Assembly (NCBI GenBank): GCA_913057775.1
Contig: CAJXOG010000003.1
Coordinates: 186,001-250,000 of the forward strand
Direction of reading: 5' to 3'
Length of the DNA stretch: 64,000 nt
Source: an uncultured Fodinibius sp.
GTDB taxonomy: Bacteria; Bacteroidota; Rhodothermia; Balneolales; Balneolaceae
The notes below the pieces were generated by a model. The model was given only the letters and a program-made list of their open reading frames with translations, had not been told where the DNA came from and did not search any database. This document shows positions 1 through 8,400 of this stretch, piece after piece. Every line of letters starts with the position of its first letter. Positions within the stretch are counted from its first letter, which is position 1. The position numbers were made by a program, and so were the translations under genes.

Positions 1-1124
1 CTGGGATAAATAATGATTAATAAGATCCCCAGCAATGCAGCAGCCAGTGTGCTGATTCGAGTTAGAGTATTGTTTTGTGTATTCGGAAAGATCTTTACCA
101 GCAGATCACGCCCAAGTGTTTGTCCGGATAAAAACAGGTAACTGTCAAGTGTTGACATGATGGTAGCAAGCAATGCTACAAAGAACAAACCCTTTAATCC
201 GATTGGTAAAATCTCGTTCGCCAGGTATGGATAAACCATGATGGGTTCGGCTAAGGAATCGCCCAAGATAGCAAAGCCGTACATCCCGCTAAACACTGTC
301 AGGAAATCAAAAACTGACCATAATAAGATGGAAATGAAGATTCCTTTCTTAGCGGTTTCAGGAGATTTTGCTGCCGCGGCGCGTTGATGAAAGCTGGGAT
401 CTACAAAAGTCCAAAGCGCAATAAAAAACCAAACAAGAATATATTGGACGTCTTGGCCGCCGGTGATATCCCTGAAGTCGGGTGGTACAAAAGACCATAA
501 CTTTCCAAAGCCTCCGAACTCCATGCCGGCAAAAATAATCAAAACGGTAAATCCACCGAACATGAGAGCGATTTGCAGCATATCGGTGTGGACAACGGCA
601 TTAAATCCTCCAAAGATAACATAGGCAACAGAAAATAGTGCTACAGCGCTGGCATACCATAGAAAATGCCCGGCGCCTCCGGTGAGGTATTGGAAAATTA
701 ATCCGAGCATGAGAATGTAGGGAGCCGGACTCACGAGAATAAAAATGGGAATAGCAGAGAAGCGACCGGCAGTATCCCCATAGAAATTACCAACAGCTTC
801 GGGCAGCGATAGAGCTTTATTCATACGTATTTTGCCGGCAAGCAGCCAGGCAAAAAGAGCGGAAAACACATAAAAGGGGAACCCTAAAATAAGCCAGGTA
901 GAGATCCCATTTTGGTAGCTGTATTCTCCAATGCCCAGAATGCCGCCATACCAGGTTGAAACCAGCGTGGCTACAAAAGCAGCCAGACTCATTTTTCGTC
1001 CCGATAGCAAAAACGACTCTTCATCGGTTTCTTCCCAGTCGCGTTGCCAGGTGAGATAAACCAAGAGTGCAAAATAACATAGAATCAGGCTCCAGTCGAA
1101 CAGCGTAAATTGTAGTTCAGTCAA
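1..1124 (-). CDS. Sodium:solute symporter (SSS family), partial at window edge
   Basis: I translated the minus strand from a TTG at 1124-1122. The frame stays open to base 1 (about 374 codons), so the C-terminus lies outside the window. The protein is strongly hydrophobic with many membrane helices. It has SSS-like stretches such as STWYGGILGIGEY and the later FFVALLATIMSTLDSYL, the usual SSS region before the core Na+ site helices. A stop codon sits two codons upstream of the TTG, so the start cannot lie further out; the next ATG is well inside the first helix region. It follows thiamine pyrophosphokinase by 53 bp in the same direction, so the two are probably cotranscribed. The substrate is unknown. 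The linkage suggests, but does not show, a thiamine-related cargo. Confidence 0.85.
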   Translation of the reverse strand, partial: MTELQFTLFDWSLILCYFALLVYLTWQRDWEETDEESFLLSGRKMSLAAFVATLVSTWYGGILGIGEYSYQNGISTWLILGFPFYVFSALFAWLLAGKIRMNKALSLPEAVGNFYGDTAGRFSAIPIFILVSPAPYILMLGLIFQYLTGGAGHFLWYASAVALFSVAYVIFGGFNAVVHTDMLQIALMFGGFTVLIIFAGMEFGGFGKLWSFVPPDFRDITGGQDVQYILVWFFIALWTFVDPSFHQRAAAAKSPETAKKGIFISILLWSVFDFLTVFSGMYGFAILGDSLAEPIMVYPYLANEILPIGLKGLFFVALLATIMSTLDSYLFLSGQTLGRDLLVKIFPNTQNNTLTRISTLAAALLGILLIIIYP

Positions 1125-1177
1125 CGGTCAATGATTATTTCAAAATGGGTGGAAGATATCTGAATAAGTATAGGTGG

Positions 1178-1804
1178 TCAATCGTTATTATGTTTTACAA
1201 ACATCAACAAGTCTCCTTCTTCATGATTGATCTGGACCGGGTTTTCAATGACTTCATTAGAGGATCCGTCTCGCACGCCATTTTCAAGGAATTCATTTTC
1301 GAGCGGATATTTTAATCCTTGTGTGGTAATGCCGGCTACTTTTCCCGATAGGGGGAATAGCGACAACTGCGTTCCAATAGCAAAATCATCTGAGAAAGAC
1401 GGAGGCAGTAATCTCGTTTCACCAAAATTGTCAGCTATACGGATCTGCTGGAATTGTGGAGAAAATTGTTTGAGGACGGATAGGTTTTTGAGCGTTTGAT
1501 CAAGCCGGTGTCCGGTAGCACCTAAAATGTAAATATGTGTACCATCCTTTTTTCGGGCGTGCTGCAGTGCTTTTTCCAAATCGTTGAACTCTTGGCTCGG
1601 CCGAAAGATAATTTCCGATTGCTCCTTTTCTGACCCGTTATAACTGTCCAGGTCGCCAATAATTACATCGGGTATGGCACCCAGCTTTAGTGCTATATTG
1701 GCTCCTCCATCAGCAGCAATAAAGCGATCTGTTTTCGCTCGATATTTGCTAAATAATTGTTCTGATGGCGGACTGCCATTACAGAGAATTAAAATCGATT
1801 TCAT
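1178..1804 (-). CDS. thiN: Thiamine pyrophosphokinase
   Basis: This 208-residue protein transfers pyrophosphate from ATP to thiamine to make thiamine diphosphate in the cytosol. Family motifs are clear: DGGAN at residues 32-36, GDLDS at 50-54 (acidic metal/phosphate-binding loop), NDLEKAL at 74-80 and GATGHRLDQTL at 95-105. The length is normal for bacterial ThiN. The ATG at 1804 follows a 147-bp gap shared with the divergent nrnA gene, so this gap must hold its promoter. I looked for a TPP riboswitch there and saw no recognisable THI-box. The next gene in the same direction is a sodium:solute symporter, which may supply its substrate. Confidence 0.93.
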   Translation of the reverse strand: MKSILILCNGSPPSEQLFSKYRAKTDRFIAADGGANIALKLGAIPDVIIGDLDSYNGSEKEQSEIIFRPSQEFNDLEKALQHARKKDGTHIYILGATGHRLDQTLKNLSVLKQFSPQFQQIRIADNFGETRLLPPSFSDDFAIGTQLSLFPLSGKVAGITTQGLKYPLENEFLENGVRDGSSNEVIENPVQINHEEGDLLMFVKHNND

Positions 1805-1951
1805 GAAAAACGTCTTTAAATGATTTTAAAACTGGTTTGTGCGTTATAATACAGTAAAATGAAGTAAGATTTTGCCAATAAAAAAATATTGCTTTCTTCA
1901 AAGCTATCTACCATTTTATTAGGCTTATTTTTCGCGCTATAAACAGCCATT

Positions 1952-2935
1952 ATGTTTGAAGAACTCATCCAAAAATTACAAGAATTCGACACCGTGGGTG
2001 TTTTTTCGCATATCCGTCCCGACGGTGATTGCATTGGTGCCCAAGTGGCGGCTTGTCTCTGGTTGGAAAAGAATGGGGTGAACGCTATTGGGTTTAATGA
2101 TGATGATGTTCCATTAAACTTACAATGGCTTGCTAAATTTTATCCAATCCAAGAACCGGACGAGAAATCTCTTAATAAATGCGATGCTTTTTTGGTGTTG
2201 GATGGGAACTCTCCAAAGCGTTTTGGCAGCTATTCTGATTATATTCAGGACTATCCCAAACCGTCGTTTATGGTTGACCATCATCCCGATCCGCATGATG
2301 GTTTCGATTTGAGTATATCGGTTGAGGAGGCGTCATCAACGTGTGAGCTAATCTTTCATCTCTTTTTACAAAATGATATCTCACAGGTAGATGAGAAAGT
2401 GGCAAAGGCTCTTTACACCGGCATTTTAACGGATACAGGGTCGTTGCAATACGACAGCGTTACACCCGAAACAATGAACATCGCTTCTGAGTTACTAAGA
2501 TTAGGTGAATTTCGTCCCAACGAGGTAGCCGAAAAAGTGTTTTCAACGAAAAGCCTTAACCAGCTGCATTTGCTTAGCAAGGCAATGAGTACGATAGAGT
2601 TATTTGAGGACAATCAAATAGCTATTATGTACGTTACCAAAGAAATGCTGGAAGAAACCAATACTACCAACGACGATTGTGAAGGATTTGTAGCCTATCC
2701 ACTGAGTGTGGCTGGTATTAAAGCCGCAATTTTATTTAAGGCTCTGGGTGATGGTGTTAAGATGAGCCTTCGCTCCAAAAGCAATGATGTTGACGTTAAT
2801 AAATGGGCACGCAAGGTGGGCGGTGGAGGCCATAAAAAAGCGTCGGGTGCATGGCATCCGGGACCGCTTGAAAAAGCGATTGAAGATTTGGTAGAGATTG
2901 GCGCCGAACAGCTTGTTAGCGTAGATAAGTCGTAA
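1952..2935 (+). CDS. nrnA: DHH-family phosphoesterase, NrnA-like oligoribonuclease/pAp phosphatase
   Basis: This 327-residue cytosolic protein has the DHH/DHHA1 architecture of NrnA, which degrades nanoRNAs and dephosphorylates 3'-phosphoadenosine 5'-phosphate. Metal-binding motifs are visible: HIRPDGD at about 20-26, an Asp at 84 in LVLDGN, the DHH signature at 109-111, and GILTDTG further on. The DHHA1 domain near the C-terminus carries GGGGHKKASGA, which binds substrate. It is divergent from thiN and lies 21 bp upstream of an HtrA-like protease in the same direction, so the two may be cotranscribed. pAp is a by-product of PAPS-dependent sulfur reduction. The nearby reductase gene is therefore a possible functional link, but this is inference. 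Confidence 0.92.
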   Translation: MFEELIQKLQEFDTVGVFSHIRPDGDCIGAQVAACLWLEKNGVNAIGFNDDDVPLNLQWLAKFYPIQEPDEKSLNKCDAFLVLDGNSPKRFGSYSDYIQDYPKPSFMVDHHPDPHDGFDLSISVEEASSTCELIFHLFLQNDISQVDEKVAKALYTGILTDTGSLQYDSVTPETMNIASELLRLGEFRPNEVAEKVFSTKSLNQLHLLSKAMSTIELFEDNQIAIMYVTKEMLEETNTTNDDCEGFVAYPLSVAGIKAAILFKALGDGVKMSLRSKSNDVDVNKWARKVGGGGHKKASGAWHPGPLEKAIEDLVEIGAEQLVSVDKS

Positions 2936-2956
2936 TAAATTTGAGTCCTTCTTTTA

Positions 2957-4216
2957 ATGGTTAAGCAATCCGTTTTAAGTATAGCGGTTCTCCTGTCTGT
3001 TTTGGTAGCGGGATGTTTAGATAAGCAATCCCATTCTCAATCAAGCAATAATTCTGCCGTATCAGAAGCATCGGGAACGAGCATATCTCCCTATTCAGGA
3101 GATTCCATGTCTGCTTCTGATTCGAAAGTTTCTGTTAGTGCTGAAAGTGGATATCAGCAGCGGGTTGAGAATACCCAAAATCCGAATGAGCAAATTAATA
3201 CGAGCCGGCAAACAGCTATAACCAGAGCGGTAAAGAAGGTAAGTCCGGCTGTCGTGAGTATTACAGTGACAGAAATGGTACAGGGCGGACGCCGGCTTGA
3301 GTTTAGTGAATATTATAATCGATTTGTTCCGGTACCCATCGAGCGTGAAGTTAGTAGTATGGGGTCGGGATTTATTATCAGCTCGGACGGACTTGTAGTT
3401 ACCAATCAGCATGTGGCCAACCAGCAGGCCAAACGGGTAGTCGTTTCTTTGCCGGATGGTTCGCAATATGAGGCGGAAGTTTTAGGTGAAGATGAGCTTG
3501 CCGACCTGGCATTGTTACGAATAAATGCAGATAAAGCCTTTCCTACTGTAGAGTTTGGTAACTCTGACAGTGTGTTAGTGGGCGAATGGTCGCTGGCTGT
3601 TGGGAATCCCTTTGGGCTTTTTGAGTCGGCCAAACCATCGGTGACAGTAGGGGTAGTTAGTGCCATAAATCGCGATTTTCGCCCCAATCCCAACGAGCCT
3701 CGCGTGTATATGGATATGATTCAGACTGATGCTGCAATTAACCGAGGTAATTCAGGAGGGCCATTGGTGGATAGTGAAGGAAAAGTAATTGGGGTCAATA
3801 CCTTCATCTTTACCGGCGGCACCAGCGGTGGAAATGTGGGACTTGGGTTTGCAATACCGAGCAATCGCGTACAAAAAATCATAAAGCAGCTTTCCACTAC
3901 AGGAGAAGTTACCCTCTCATACGATCCAGGCTTTAGTACGGTTGAAATGACACGTCAATTAGTGTTGAAATACAATCTGCCGGCAACGCGTGGATTGCTT
4001 GTCAATAGTGTTAATAAAGACGGGCCAGCTTTTGAGGCAGGGATTGTTCCTGGAGATATTATTTTGAAAATCGGGAAAGAACGTATCCAAAGTAAAATGC
4101 ACGCACAGGCTCTTTTCCGGGAGTATCAGGAAGGGGATTCCATGCGGGTAGAATTATTTCGTAAAGGCGATCGCTATGAAACCAAAATGTACCTGCGCAA
4201 AAAAGTGAAAGAATAG
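2957..4216 (+). CDS. HtrA/DegP-like S1C serine protease, predicted lipoprotein
   Basis: This 419-residue trypsin-fold envelope protease probably clears or refolds damaged periplasmic proteins. The N-terminus is a lipoprotein signal with the lipobox V17-A18-G19-C20. It is followed by a Ser-rich, low-complexity linker to about residue 85. The catalytic triad is His152 (in TNQHVAN), Asp183 (in LADLALL) and Ser266 (in NRGNSGGPL). One PDZ domain covers about 320-415. Family members such as DegP have two PDZ domains, so the one-PDZ layout is DegS/HtrA-like. Lipid anchoring, rather than a transmembrane anchor, is the distinctive point. It is 21 bp downstream of nrnA and convergent with the crotonase gene (4-bp gap). 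Confidence 0.93.
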   Translation: MVKQSVLSIAVLLSVLVAGCLDKQSHSQSSNNSAVSEASGTSISPYSGDSMSASDSKVSVSAESGYQQRVENTQNPNEQINTSRQTAITRAVKKVSPAVVSITVTEMVQGGRRLEFSEYYNRFVPVPIEREVSSMGSGFIISSDGLVVTNQHVANQQAKRVVVSLPDGSQYEAEVLGEDELADLALLRINADKAFPTVEFGNSDSVLVGEWSLAVGNPFGLFESAKPSVTVGVVSAINRDFRPNPNEPRVYMDMIQTDAAINRGNSGGPLVDSEGKVIGVNTFIFTGGTSGGNVGLGFAIPSNRVQKIIKQLSTTGEVTLSYDPGFSTVEMTRQLVLKYNLPATRGLLVNSVNKDGPAFEAGIVPGDIILKIGKERIQSKMHAQALFREYQEGDSMRVELFRKGDRYETKMYLRKKVKE

Positions 4217-4220
4217 CGTT

Positions 4221-4985
4221 CTACTGGTTCTGCTTCCGATTTAAAAACTTTTCCACACGCTCTTCATGTAGGTCGCTTTCCCAAAATTGAGCGAATGAAT
4301 CCAGTTCAGCTTCGATAGCCTCCCATCGCGCGTGGGTGATACGCATGGCGCCCTGTTTTAGATTCTTGATAAATGGGCGATCATTTCTCGTAATATTTTG
4401 AGCCCGTTCCCATACTTCATCTTGCCAATCGCTGCTTTCTGTTATATGATCAATAAGATTGTGGTGGAGAGCAGTTTGAGAGTCTATCACTTTCGCCTCG
4501 GCCAGCCAAAGCAGGGCGGTAGAACGGCCCACCTTTTCCACTAAACGGGTAAGGCCGCCCCAGCCCGGGGGTAAATAGAATTTGCCTTGTGTAAATCCAA
4601 AAGTTGCGCGCGGGGCTGCCATTCGAAAGTCAAAAGCCAGCATTATTTCGCAGCCACCTCCATAAGCTGCGCCGTTAATAGCAGCAATAGTCCAGCAAGG
4701 CAGTTGTTCAATACGCTTTAAAATAGTAAGCATGCGCCGAGCCATAGGCTTTGCTTCTTCTGCTGTTTTGATGGTATGGAACTCCCGTAAATCGCCACCT
4801 GAGACAAAGGTTTTTTGGCCTGATCCTGATAATATAAAACAGCGAATATTAGAATCTTGCTCGAGATTATCGAGCAGGTTTTCAAGTTCATCCATGACCG
4901 CAAAGTTGATTGCATTATGTGATTCTGGGCGATCGATAGTGGCCTGACAAATATGATTTTTCTGTTCGATTTTTACAGTACTCAC
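4221..4985 (-). CDS. Enoyl-CoA hydratase/isomerase (crotonase) family protein, atypical active site
   Basis: This 254-residue crotonase-fold protein has the family's CoA and oxyanion-hole motifs: SGGDLREF at about 62-69 and INGAAYGGGCEI at about 104-115. The first catalytic glutamate of hydratases normally sits just before the P-G-x-G-G loop. Here that stretch reads TQGKFYLPPGWGGLTRLV, with no obvious Glu. The PGWGG loop resembles ECHDC1-type ethylmalonyl/methylmalonyl-CoA decarboxylases more than hydratases. That recollection of the family needs an alignment. A hydratase assignment is therefore unsafe. The window also encodes methylmalonyl-CoA mutase, which would make a repair decarboxylase plausible. 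It is convergent with the protease gene and divergent from cysH. Confidence 0.8.
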   Translation of the reverse strand: MSTVKIEQKNHICQATIDRPESHNAINFAVMDELENLLDNLEQDSNIRCFILSGSGQKTFVSGGDLREFHTIKTAEEAKPMARRMLTILKRIEQLPCWTIAAINGAAYGGGCEIMLAFDFRMAAPRATFGFTQGKFYLPPGWGGLTRLVEKVGRSTALLWLAEAKVIDSQTALHHNLIDHITESSDWQDEVWERAQNITRNDRPFIKNLKQGAMRITHARWEAIEAELDSFAQFWESDLHEERVEKFLNRKQNQ

Positions 4986-4999
4986 TGTTAGATTAAGGC

Positions 5000-5689
5000 T
5001 TGTTTAAAATTGAGTATGAAAATGGAATCTATATGTATCTTGCCAATAAAGAAAAGATAAATCGGTCGCTTACGGCAAAAATCGTTGATGCTCGCGTAGC
5101 CCAGGTATTTAATACGTTTAAGGAGGTACTGGTAACCTCGTCATTCGGTACCACTTCGGCTGTTCTGCTGCATTTGGTAAGCAGAATTAAGCCCGGTTGT
5201 CCTATCTATTTTATTGATACCGGATACCATTTCGAGCAAACTATTGCTTACAAAGAGCGGCTAACACGCTTGCTGGATTTAAATGTGATTGATCTACGTC
5301 CCGATCCGGCACAACATGCTCATACGCTTAAAGATGAGCTCTGGGAAGATAATCCTGATAAGTGTTGCGATATTAACAAGGTTGAACCACTGGATCGTGT
5401 TAAGGATCAATACAAGGTCTGGATGTCCGGTCTTATTGGTTTCCAGAATCGCCACCGTAATAGTTTGCCTATTATGGATGATGATAACGAACTTATTAAG
5501 TTCTATCCCCTTATTGACTGGAACTCATCCCTGGTCGAAGAATATATTGAAAGCCACGGTTTGCCTGAACATCCCCTTAAAGAAAAAGGATTTCATTCGG
5601 TTGGCTGTACGCACTGTACCTCAAAGGGCGAAGACCGTAATGGCCGTTGGAGTGACCTCTCAAAAACCGAGTGTGGATTGCATCGCTGA
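5000..5689 (+). CDS. cysH: Phosphoadenylyl/adenylyl-sulfate reductase, APS-reductase type
   Basis: This enzyme reduces activated sulfate (APS or PAPS) to sulfite using thioredoxin or glutaredoxin. The 229-residue frame has the P-loop-like SSFGTTSAVLLHL near 47-59 and the catalytic ECGLH motif at the extreme C-terminus (Cys225). It also has the four-cysteine set CC (122-123) and CTHC (203-206), which binds a [4Fe-4S] cluster in APS reductases. The cluster motif favours APS as substrate. The longest start is a TTG at 5000, only 14 bp from the divergent crotonase start. The ATG at 5033 (MYLANKEK) leaves more room for a promoter and keeps all motifs, so I prefer it. No other cys genes adjoin it. 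It converges with cutA. Confidence 0.92.
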   Translation: MFKIEYENGIYMYLANKEKINRSLTAKIVDARVAQVFNTFKEVLVTSSFGTTSAVLLHLVSRIKPGCPIYFIDTGYHFEQTIAYKERLTRLLDLNVIDLRPDPAQHAHTLKDELWEDNPDKCCDINKVEPLDRVKDQYKVWMSGLIGFQNRHRNSLPIMDDDNELIKFYPLIDWNSSLVEEYIESHGLPEHPLKEKGFHSVGCTHCTSKGEDRNGRWSDLSKTECGLHR

Positions 5690-5693
5690 TGGA

Positions 5694-6065
5694 TTATATA
5701 TCCGGCTGAACATCTTCCACTTCGTAATCAATTTCTTGCTTTTGGGAGTTTTTGAGTAGCCATTTCTGATACTCTTTGTTCCCTTCCTGTTCGGTTAGTT
5801 GCAGTGTAATAATGCAGGGACACTCATAGCTGTGCAAATCCTTTACGCGTTTGGTAAGATCTCTCACGTTGTGGTAAGGGGTTTTAGCAATCAGGATAGC
5901 TTCAGTATCTTCAATAATTTCACCCTCCCAGCGGTAGATGGTTTCCATGCCGTCAACAATATTGACGCAAGCTGCCAGGTTTTCTTTTACAAGCTTTTTG
6001 CCAATGGATTTGGCTTCTTGTTTGTCTTTTGTGGTGATATAAACCAAGCGAAGGTTATAGAACAT
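5694..6065 (-). CDS. cutA: Divalent-cation tolerance protein CutA
   Basis: This 123-residue protein matches the small trimeric CutA1 family, whose cellular role remains loosely defined (copper and other metal tolerance). Recognisable stretches are the N-terminal LVYITTKDKQEAKSIGKKL, then AACVNIVDGMETIYRWEGEI at about 32-51, and SYECPCIITLQL near 78-89, which form the ferredoxin-like fold of the family. The C-terminus has about 10 residues beyond the usual end. It is encoded opposite to cysH with a 4-bp gap between stops. It stands alone, with a 184-bp gap to the tRNA on its upstream side. Confidence 0.93.
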   Translation of the reverse strand: MFYNLRLVYITTKDKQEAKSIGKKLVKENLAACVNIVDGMETIYRWEGEIIEDTEAILIAKTPYHNVRDLTKRVKDLHSYECPCIITLQLTEQEGNKEYQKWLLKNSQKQEIDYEVEDVQPDI

Positions 6066-6077
6066 GGGTATGGATCG

Positions 6078-6146
6078 TCAGTGTTGGTGTTCAGATGAAT
6101 ATTGAAAGTACAAAATTGAAGTTATGACTCATAGTCTCAACACTGA
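6078..6146. repeat. 9-bp inverted repeat upstream of cutA and tRNA-Leu
   Basis: TCAGTGTTG at 6078-6086 is repeated exactly as its reverse complement CAACACTGA at 6138-6146, with 51 bp between. A third partial copy, AGTGTTG, lies at about 6163-6169. The elements sit in the shared upstream region of cutA (minus) and the tRNA (plus), so an operator role is conceivable. Nothing else in the sequence supports it, and the arms are short enough to be chance. Confidence 0.3.
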
Positions 6147-6249
6147 AAATTTGCGTATTATTAGTGTTGATATCAGAAGAAAAAAGCCATATTTTTCGAG
6201 ACTCTCAAAATCTGGTAATTGTAAATATTTGCTGATTTATTGAGCACTT

Positions 6250-6332
6250 GCGAGAGTGGCGGAATTGGTAGACGCGCTAGATTTAGGATCTAGTGCCTTT
6301 AAGGCGTGGGGGTTCGAGTCCCCCCTCTCGTA
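6250..6332 (+). tRNA. tRNA-Leu (anticodon UAG)
   Basis: A class II tRNA of 83 nt. The acceptor stem GCGAGAG (6250-6256) pairs with CTCTCGT (6325-6331), ending in a G-U pair. The D-loop region is GGCGGAATTGGTAGACGCG. The anticodon stem CTAGA/TCTAG encloses the loop TTTAGGA, giving anticodon TAG for Leu. A short variable arm (TGCCTTTAAGGCGT) follows. The T-arm is GGGGGTTCGAGTCCCCC. The discriminator is A, and CCA is not encoded. It stands alone, 55 bp upstream of tig. Confidence 0.96.
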
Positions 6333-6387
6333 CATATATCTTTTATCACTTTTACCGTTCTAATAAAATACTATTTGGAGTAGTCTT

Positions 6388-7671
6388 GTGGAAATAACAA
6401 TCAATGACATCACCGCTGTAGACAAAGAGTTAATTATTTCGGCCGATCGCGAAGATTTAGAGCCGAAGTTTAAAGAGGCTTATAAAAAATATAAAGGGCA
6501 GATTAATATGCCGGGTTTTCGTCCTGGAAAAGTGCCTACAAAGATTATTCGTAAACGTTTTGGAGACGAAATAGAGCAAGAAGAAGTAAGTAACTATGTT
6601 CAGGAGGTTTTTGAAAATGAGGTGGTTCCTGAATATGAGCCGGTAGGCGAAAGCCAGATGCTGGAGCTGAACTGGGAAAATGATGAGCTCGAGGCGAAAT
6701 TCAAGATTGGAGCCCGACCAGAATTTGAGCTGACTGATCTCAGCGAGATTGAAGTGGATCGTCTTGTTCATGACGTTACGGATGAAGAAGTGAAAGAAGA
6801 GCTCGATCGACAGCTGAAGCAGCAAGGTAACTGGGAAGAAGTCGAAGAGGAGATTACCGAAGATAACCGTGTTACTGTTGATGCTGTTCCATTGGAAGAT
6901 GGAGAGCCCGATGAAGAGAATAAAACAGAAGAAACCATTGATCTGACGAAAGAAGAATCAGACCAGTTTCGGGATGACCTTCTCGGCCATGAAGTAGGCG
7001 ATGAAGTTGATGTTGAAATAGGTCACGATGACCATTCCCACAGCTTTAAGTTGATTGTTAAAAAGGTTGAAAAACTCCATAAAGCAGATTTGACGGATGA
7101 GTTTGCCAAGCAGGCTTCAGATGGTGAAGCTAAAAATGTTGATGAGTTTAAGAGCCTGATCAAAAGTAAGATTCAGAACTATTACGATCAGTCGGCAGAC
7201 GACCTATTTAAGAACGATATAATTGATTCGCTTGTTGATAAACATGACTTTGACGTTCCTGAAGTGTTTAAGAAACAAGTGCAAAACCAATATGTTGAAC
7301 GTGTAAAGCAGCAGTCACAGGGACAATTACCCCCTGATTTTGATGAAGAAGAGTATAAGGAAAATATGGAGGATCGCGCGATCCGTGATGCCAAATGGTT
7401 TTTCCTTAATGAAAAGCTGCAAGAAAAATTTGACGATATCGAGATAAAACCCGAAGATATAGATCAGCACTTAGAGGCTGAGGCTTCACGTTATGGTATT
7501 GAGGTTGATCAAATGCGGAATATGTTTGCACAGAATCCGGAACAGCTTGAGAGTTTAAGAAACAGTATTCGCGAAGACAAGGTGTTTGATAGGTTGAAGG
7601 ATGAGGTCAAAATAAATGAGATTGACAAAGAAACCTATCAGGAAAAGCACGACGAAGATATTGAGGCATAA
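6388..7671 (+). CDS. tig: Trigger factor (ribosome-associated chaperone, peptidyl-prolyl isomerase)
   Basis: This 427-residue cytosolic protein meets nascent chains at the ribosome exit tunnel. The N-terminal ribosome-binding domain (about 1-115) contains the signature GFRPGKVPTKIIRKRFG at about 43-59. A FKBP-like domain follows at about 155-235, and then the long helical C-terminal arms. The FKBP insert is unusually acidic (EDGEPDEENKTEE). The start is a GTG at 6388, preceded by a TTGGAG ribosome-binding site at 6375-6380; no ATG fits better. It heads the conserved tig-clpP-clpX order, with 48 bp to clpP, and is probably transcribed with the proteases. Confidence 0.96.
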   Translation: MEITINDITAVDKELIISADREDLEPKFKEAYKKYKGQINMPGFRPGKVPTKIIRKRFGDEIEQEEVSNYVQEVFENEVVPEYEPVGESQMLELNWENDELEAKFKIGARPEFELTDLSEIEVDRLVHDVTDEEVKEELDRQLKQQGNWEEVEEEITEDNRVTVDAVPLEDGEPDEENKTEETIDLTKEESDQFRDDLLGHEVGDEVDVEIGHDDHSHSFKLIVKKVEKLHKADLTDEFAKQASDGEAKNVDEFKSLIKSKIQNYYDQSADDLFKNDIIDSLVDKHDFDVPEVFKKQVQNQYVERVKQQSQGQLPPDFDEEEYKENMEDRAIRDAKWFFLNEKLQEKFDDIEIKPEDIDQHLEAEASRYGIEVDQMRNMFAQNPEQLESLRNSIREDKVFDRLKDEVKINEIDKETYQEKHDEDIEA

Positions 7672-7719
7672 CGCCCAAAACATTAGTTATTGAATTAAAC
7701 TATTACTTCTGATTCACTT

Positions 7720-8376
7720 ATGGAAAAGCAACCATTATACGAAATGCCAAACGATGCAGGGAATACAGACCGAATCCAGAATAATAATCTGGTACCGATG
7801 GTCGTCGAAAAGACGGAACGCGGGGAGCGGGCCTTTGATATTTATTCGCGCCTGCTTAAGGATCGCATTATCTTTTTGGGTACGCCTGTAAATGATGCGG
7901 TGGCAAGCTCTATTGTAGCACAGATGTTATTTCTTGAATCAGAAGATCCCGAGAAGGATGTTAATTTATATATTAACAGCCCGGGAGGGGTCGTATCTTC
8001 AGGTTTTGCCATCTATGATACGATGCAGTATGTTAAATGTGATGTTGCTACTACTTGTGTAGGTATGGCCGCATCGATGGGAGCGCTGCTGTTAGCAGGT
8101 GGAGCGGCAGGTAAACGAAATCTATTACCTAATTCCCGTGTTATGATTCACCAGCCTTTGGGCGGTGTACGTGGCCAAGCGAGTGATATTGAGATTGAGG
8201 CTCAAGAGATTTTGCGCATCAAGAAACTAATTAGCGAAGTGCTGGCTGAGCACAGCGGAAAATCGGTAGATCAAGTTATGGAAGATACCGACCGTAATAA
8301 ATGGATGGCTGCTGAGGAAGCAAAAGAGTACGGACTGATTGATAATATTATGAAGCGCAATAAAAAAGAAGAGTAA
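7720..8376 (+). CDS. clpP: ATP-dependent Clp protease proteolytic subunit
   Basis: This 218-residue protein is the serine peptidase subunit of the ClpXP barrel. The active-site Ser119 lies in [11 protein letters not shown], and His144 in VMIHQPLGG. The catalytic Asp is expected around 193. INSPGG (85-90) forms the oxyanion-hole region. The N-terminus is about 20 residues longer than in E. coli ClpP after propeptide removal. [20 protein letters not shown] begins the conserved core at 24, so a short propeptide is likely. It lies between tig and clpX (24 bp upstream of clpX) in one operon and works with ClpX. Confidence 0.97.
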   Translation: MEKQPLYEMPNDAGNTDRIQNNNLVPMVVEKTERGERAFDIYSRLLKDRIIFLGTPVNDAVASSIVAQMLFLESEDPEKDVNLYINSPGGVVSSGFAIYDTMQYVKCDVATTCVGMAASMGALLLAGGAAGKRNLLPNSRVMIHQPLGGVRGQASDIEIEAQEILRIKKLISEVLAEHSGKSVDQVMEDTDRNKWMAAEEAKEYGLIDNIMKRNKKEE

Positions 8377-8400
8377 TTTTAAGACTTCAGTAAGAGGACA

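Noticed and set aside
1805-1951. Possible TPP riboswitch upstream of thiN
   Set aside because: I looked for the THI-box core (CTGAGA and its partners) on the minus strand and did not find it; the region is AT-rich with no paired architecture.
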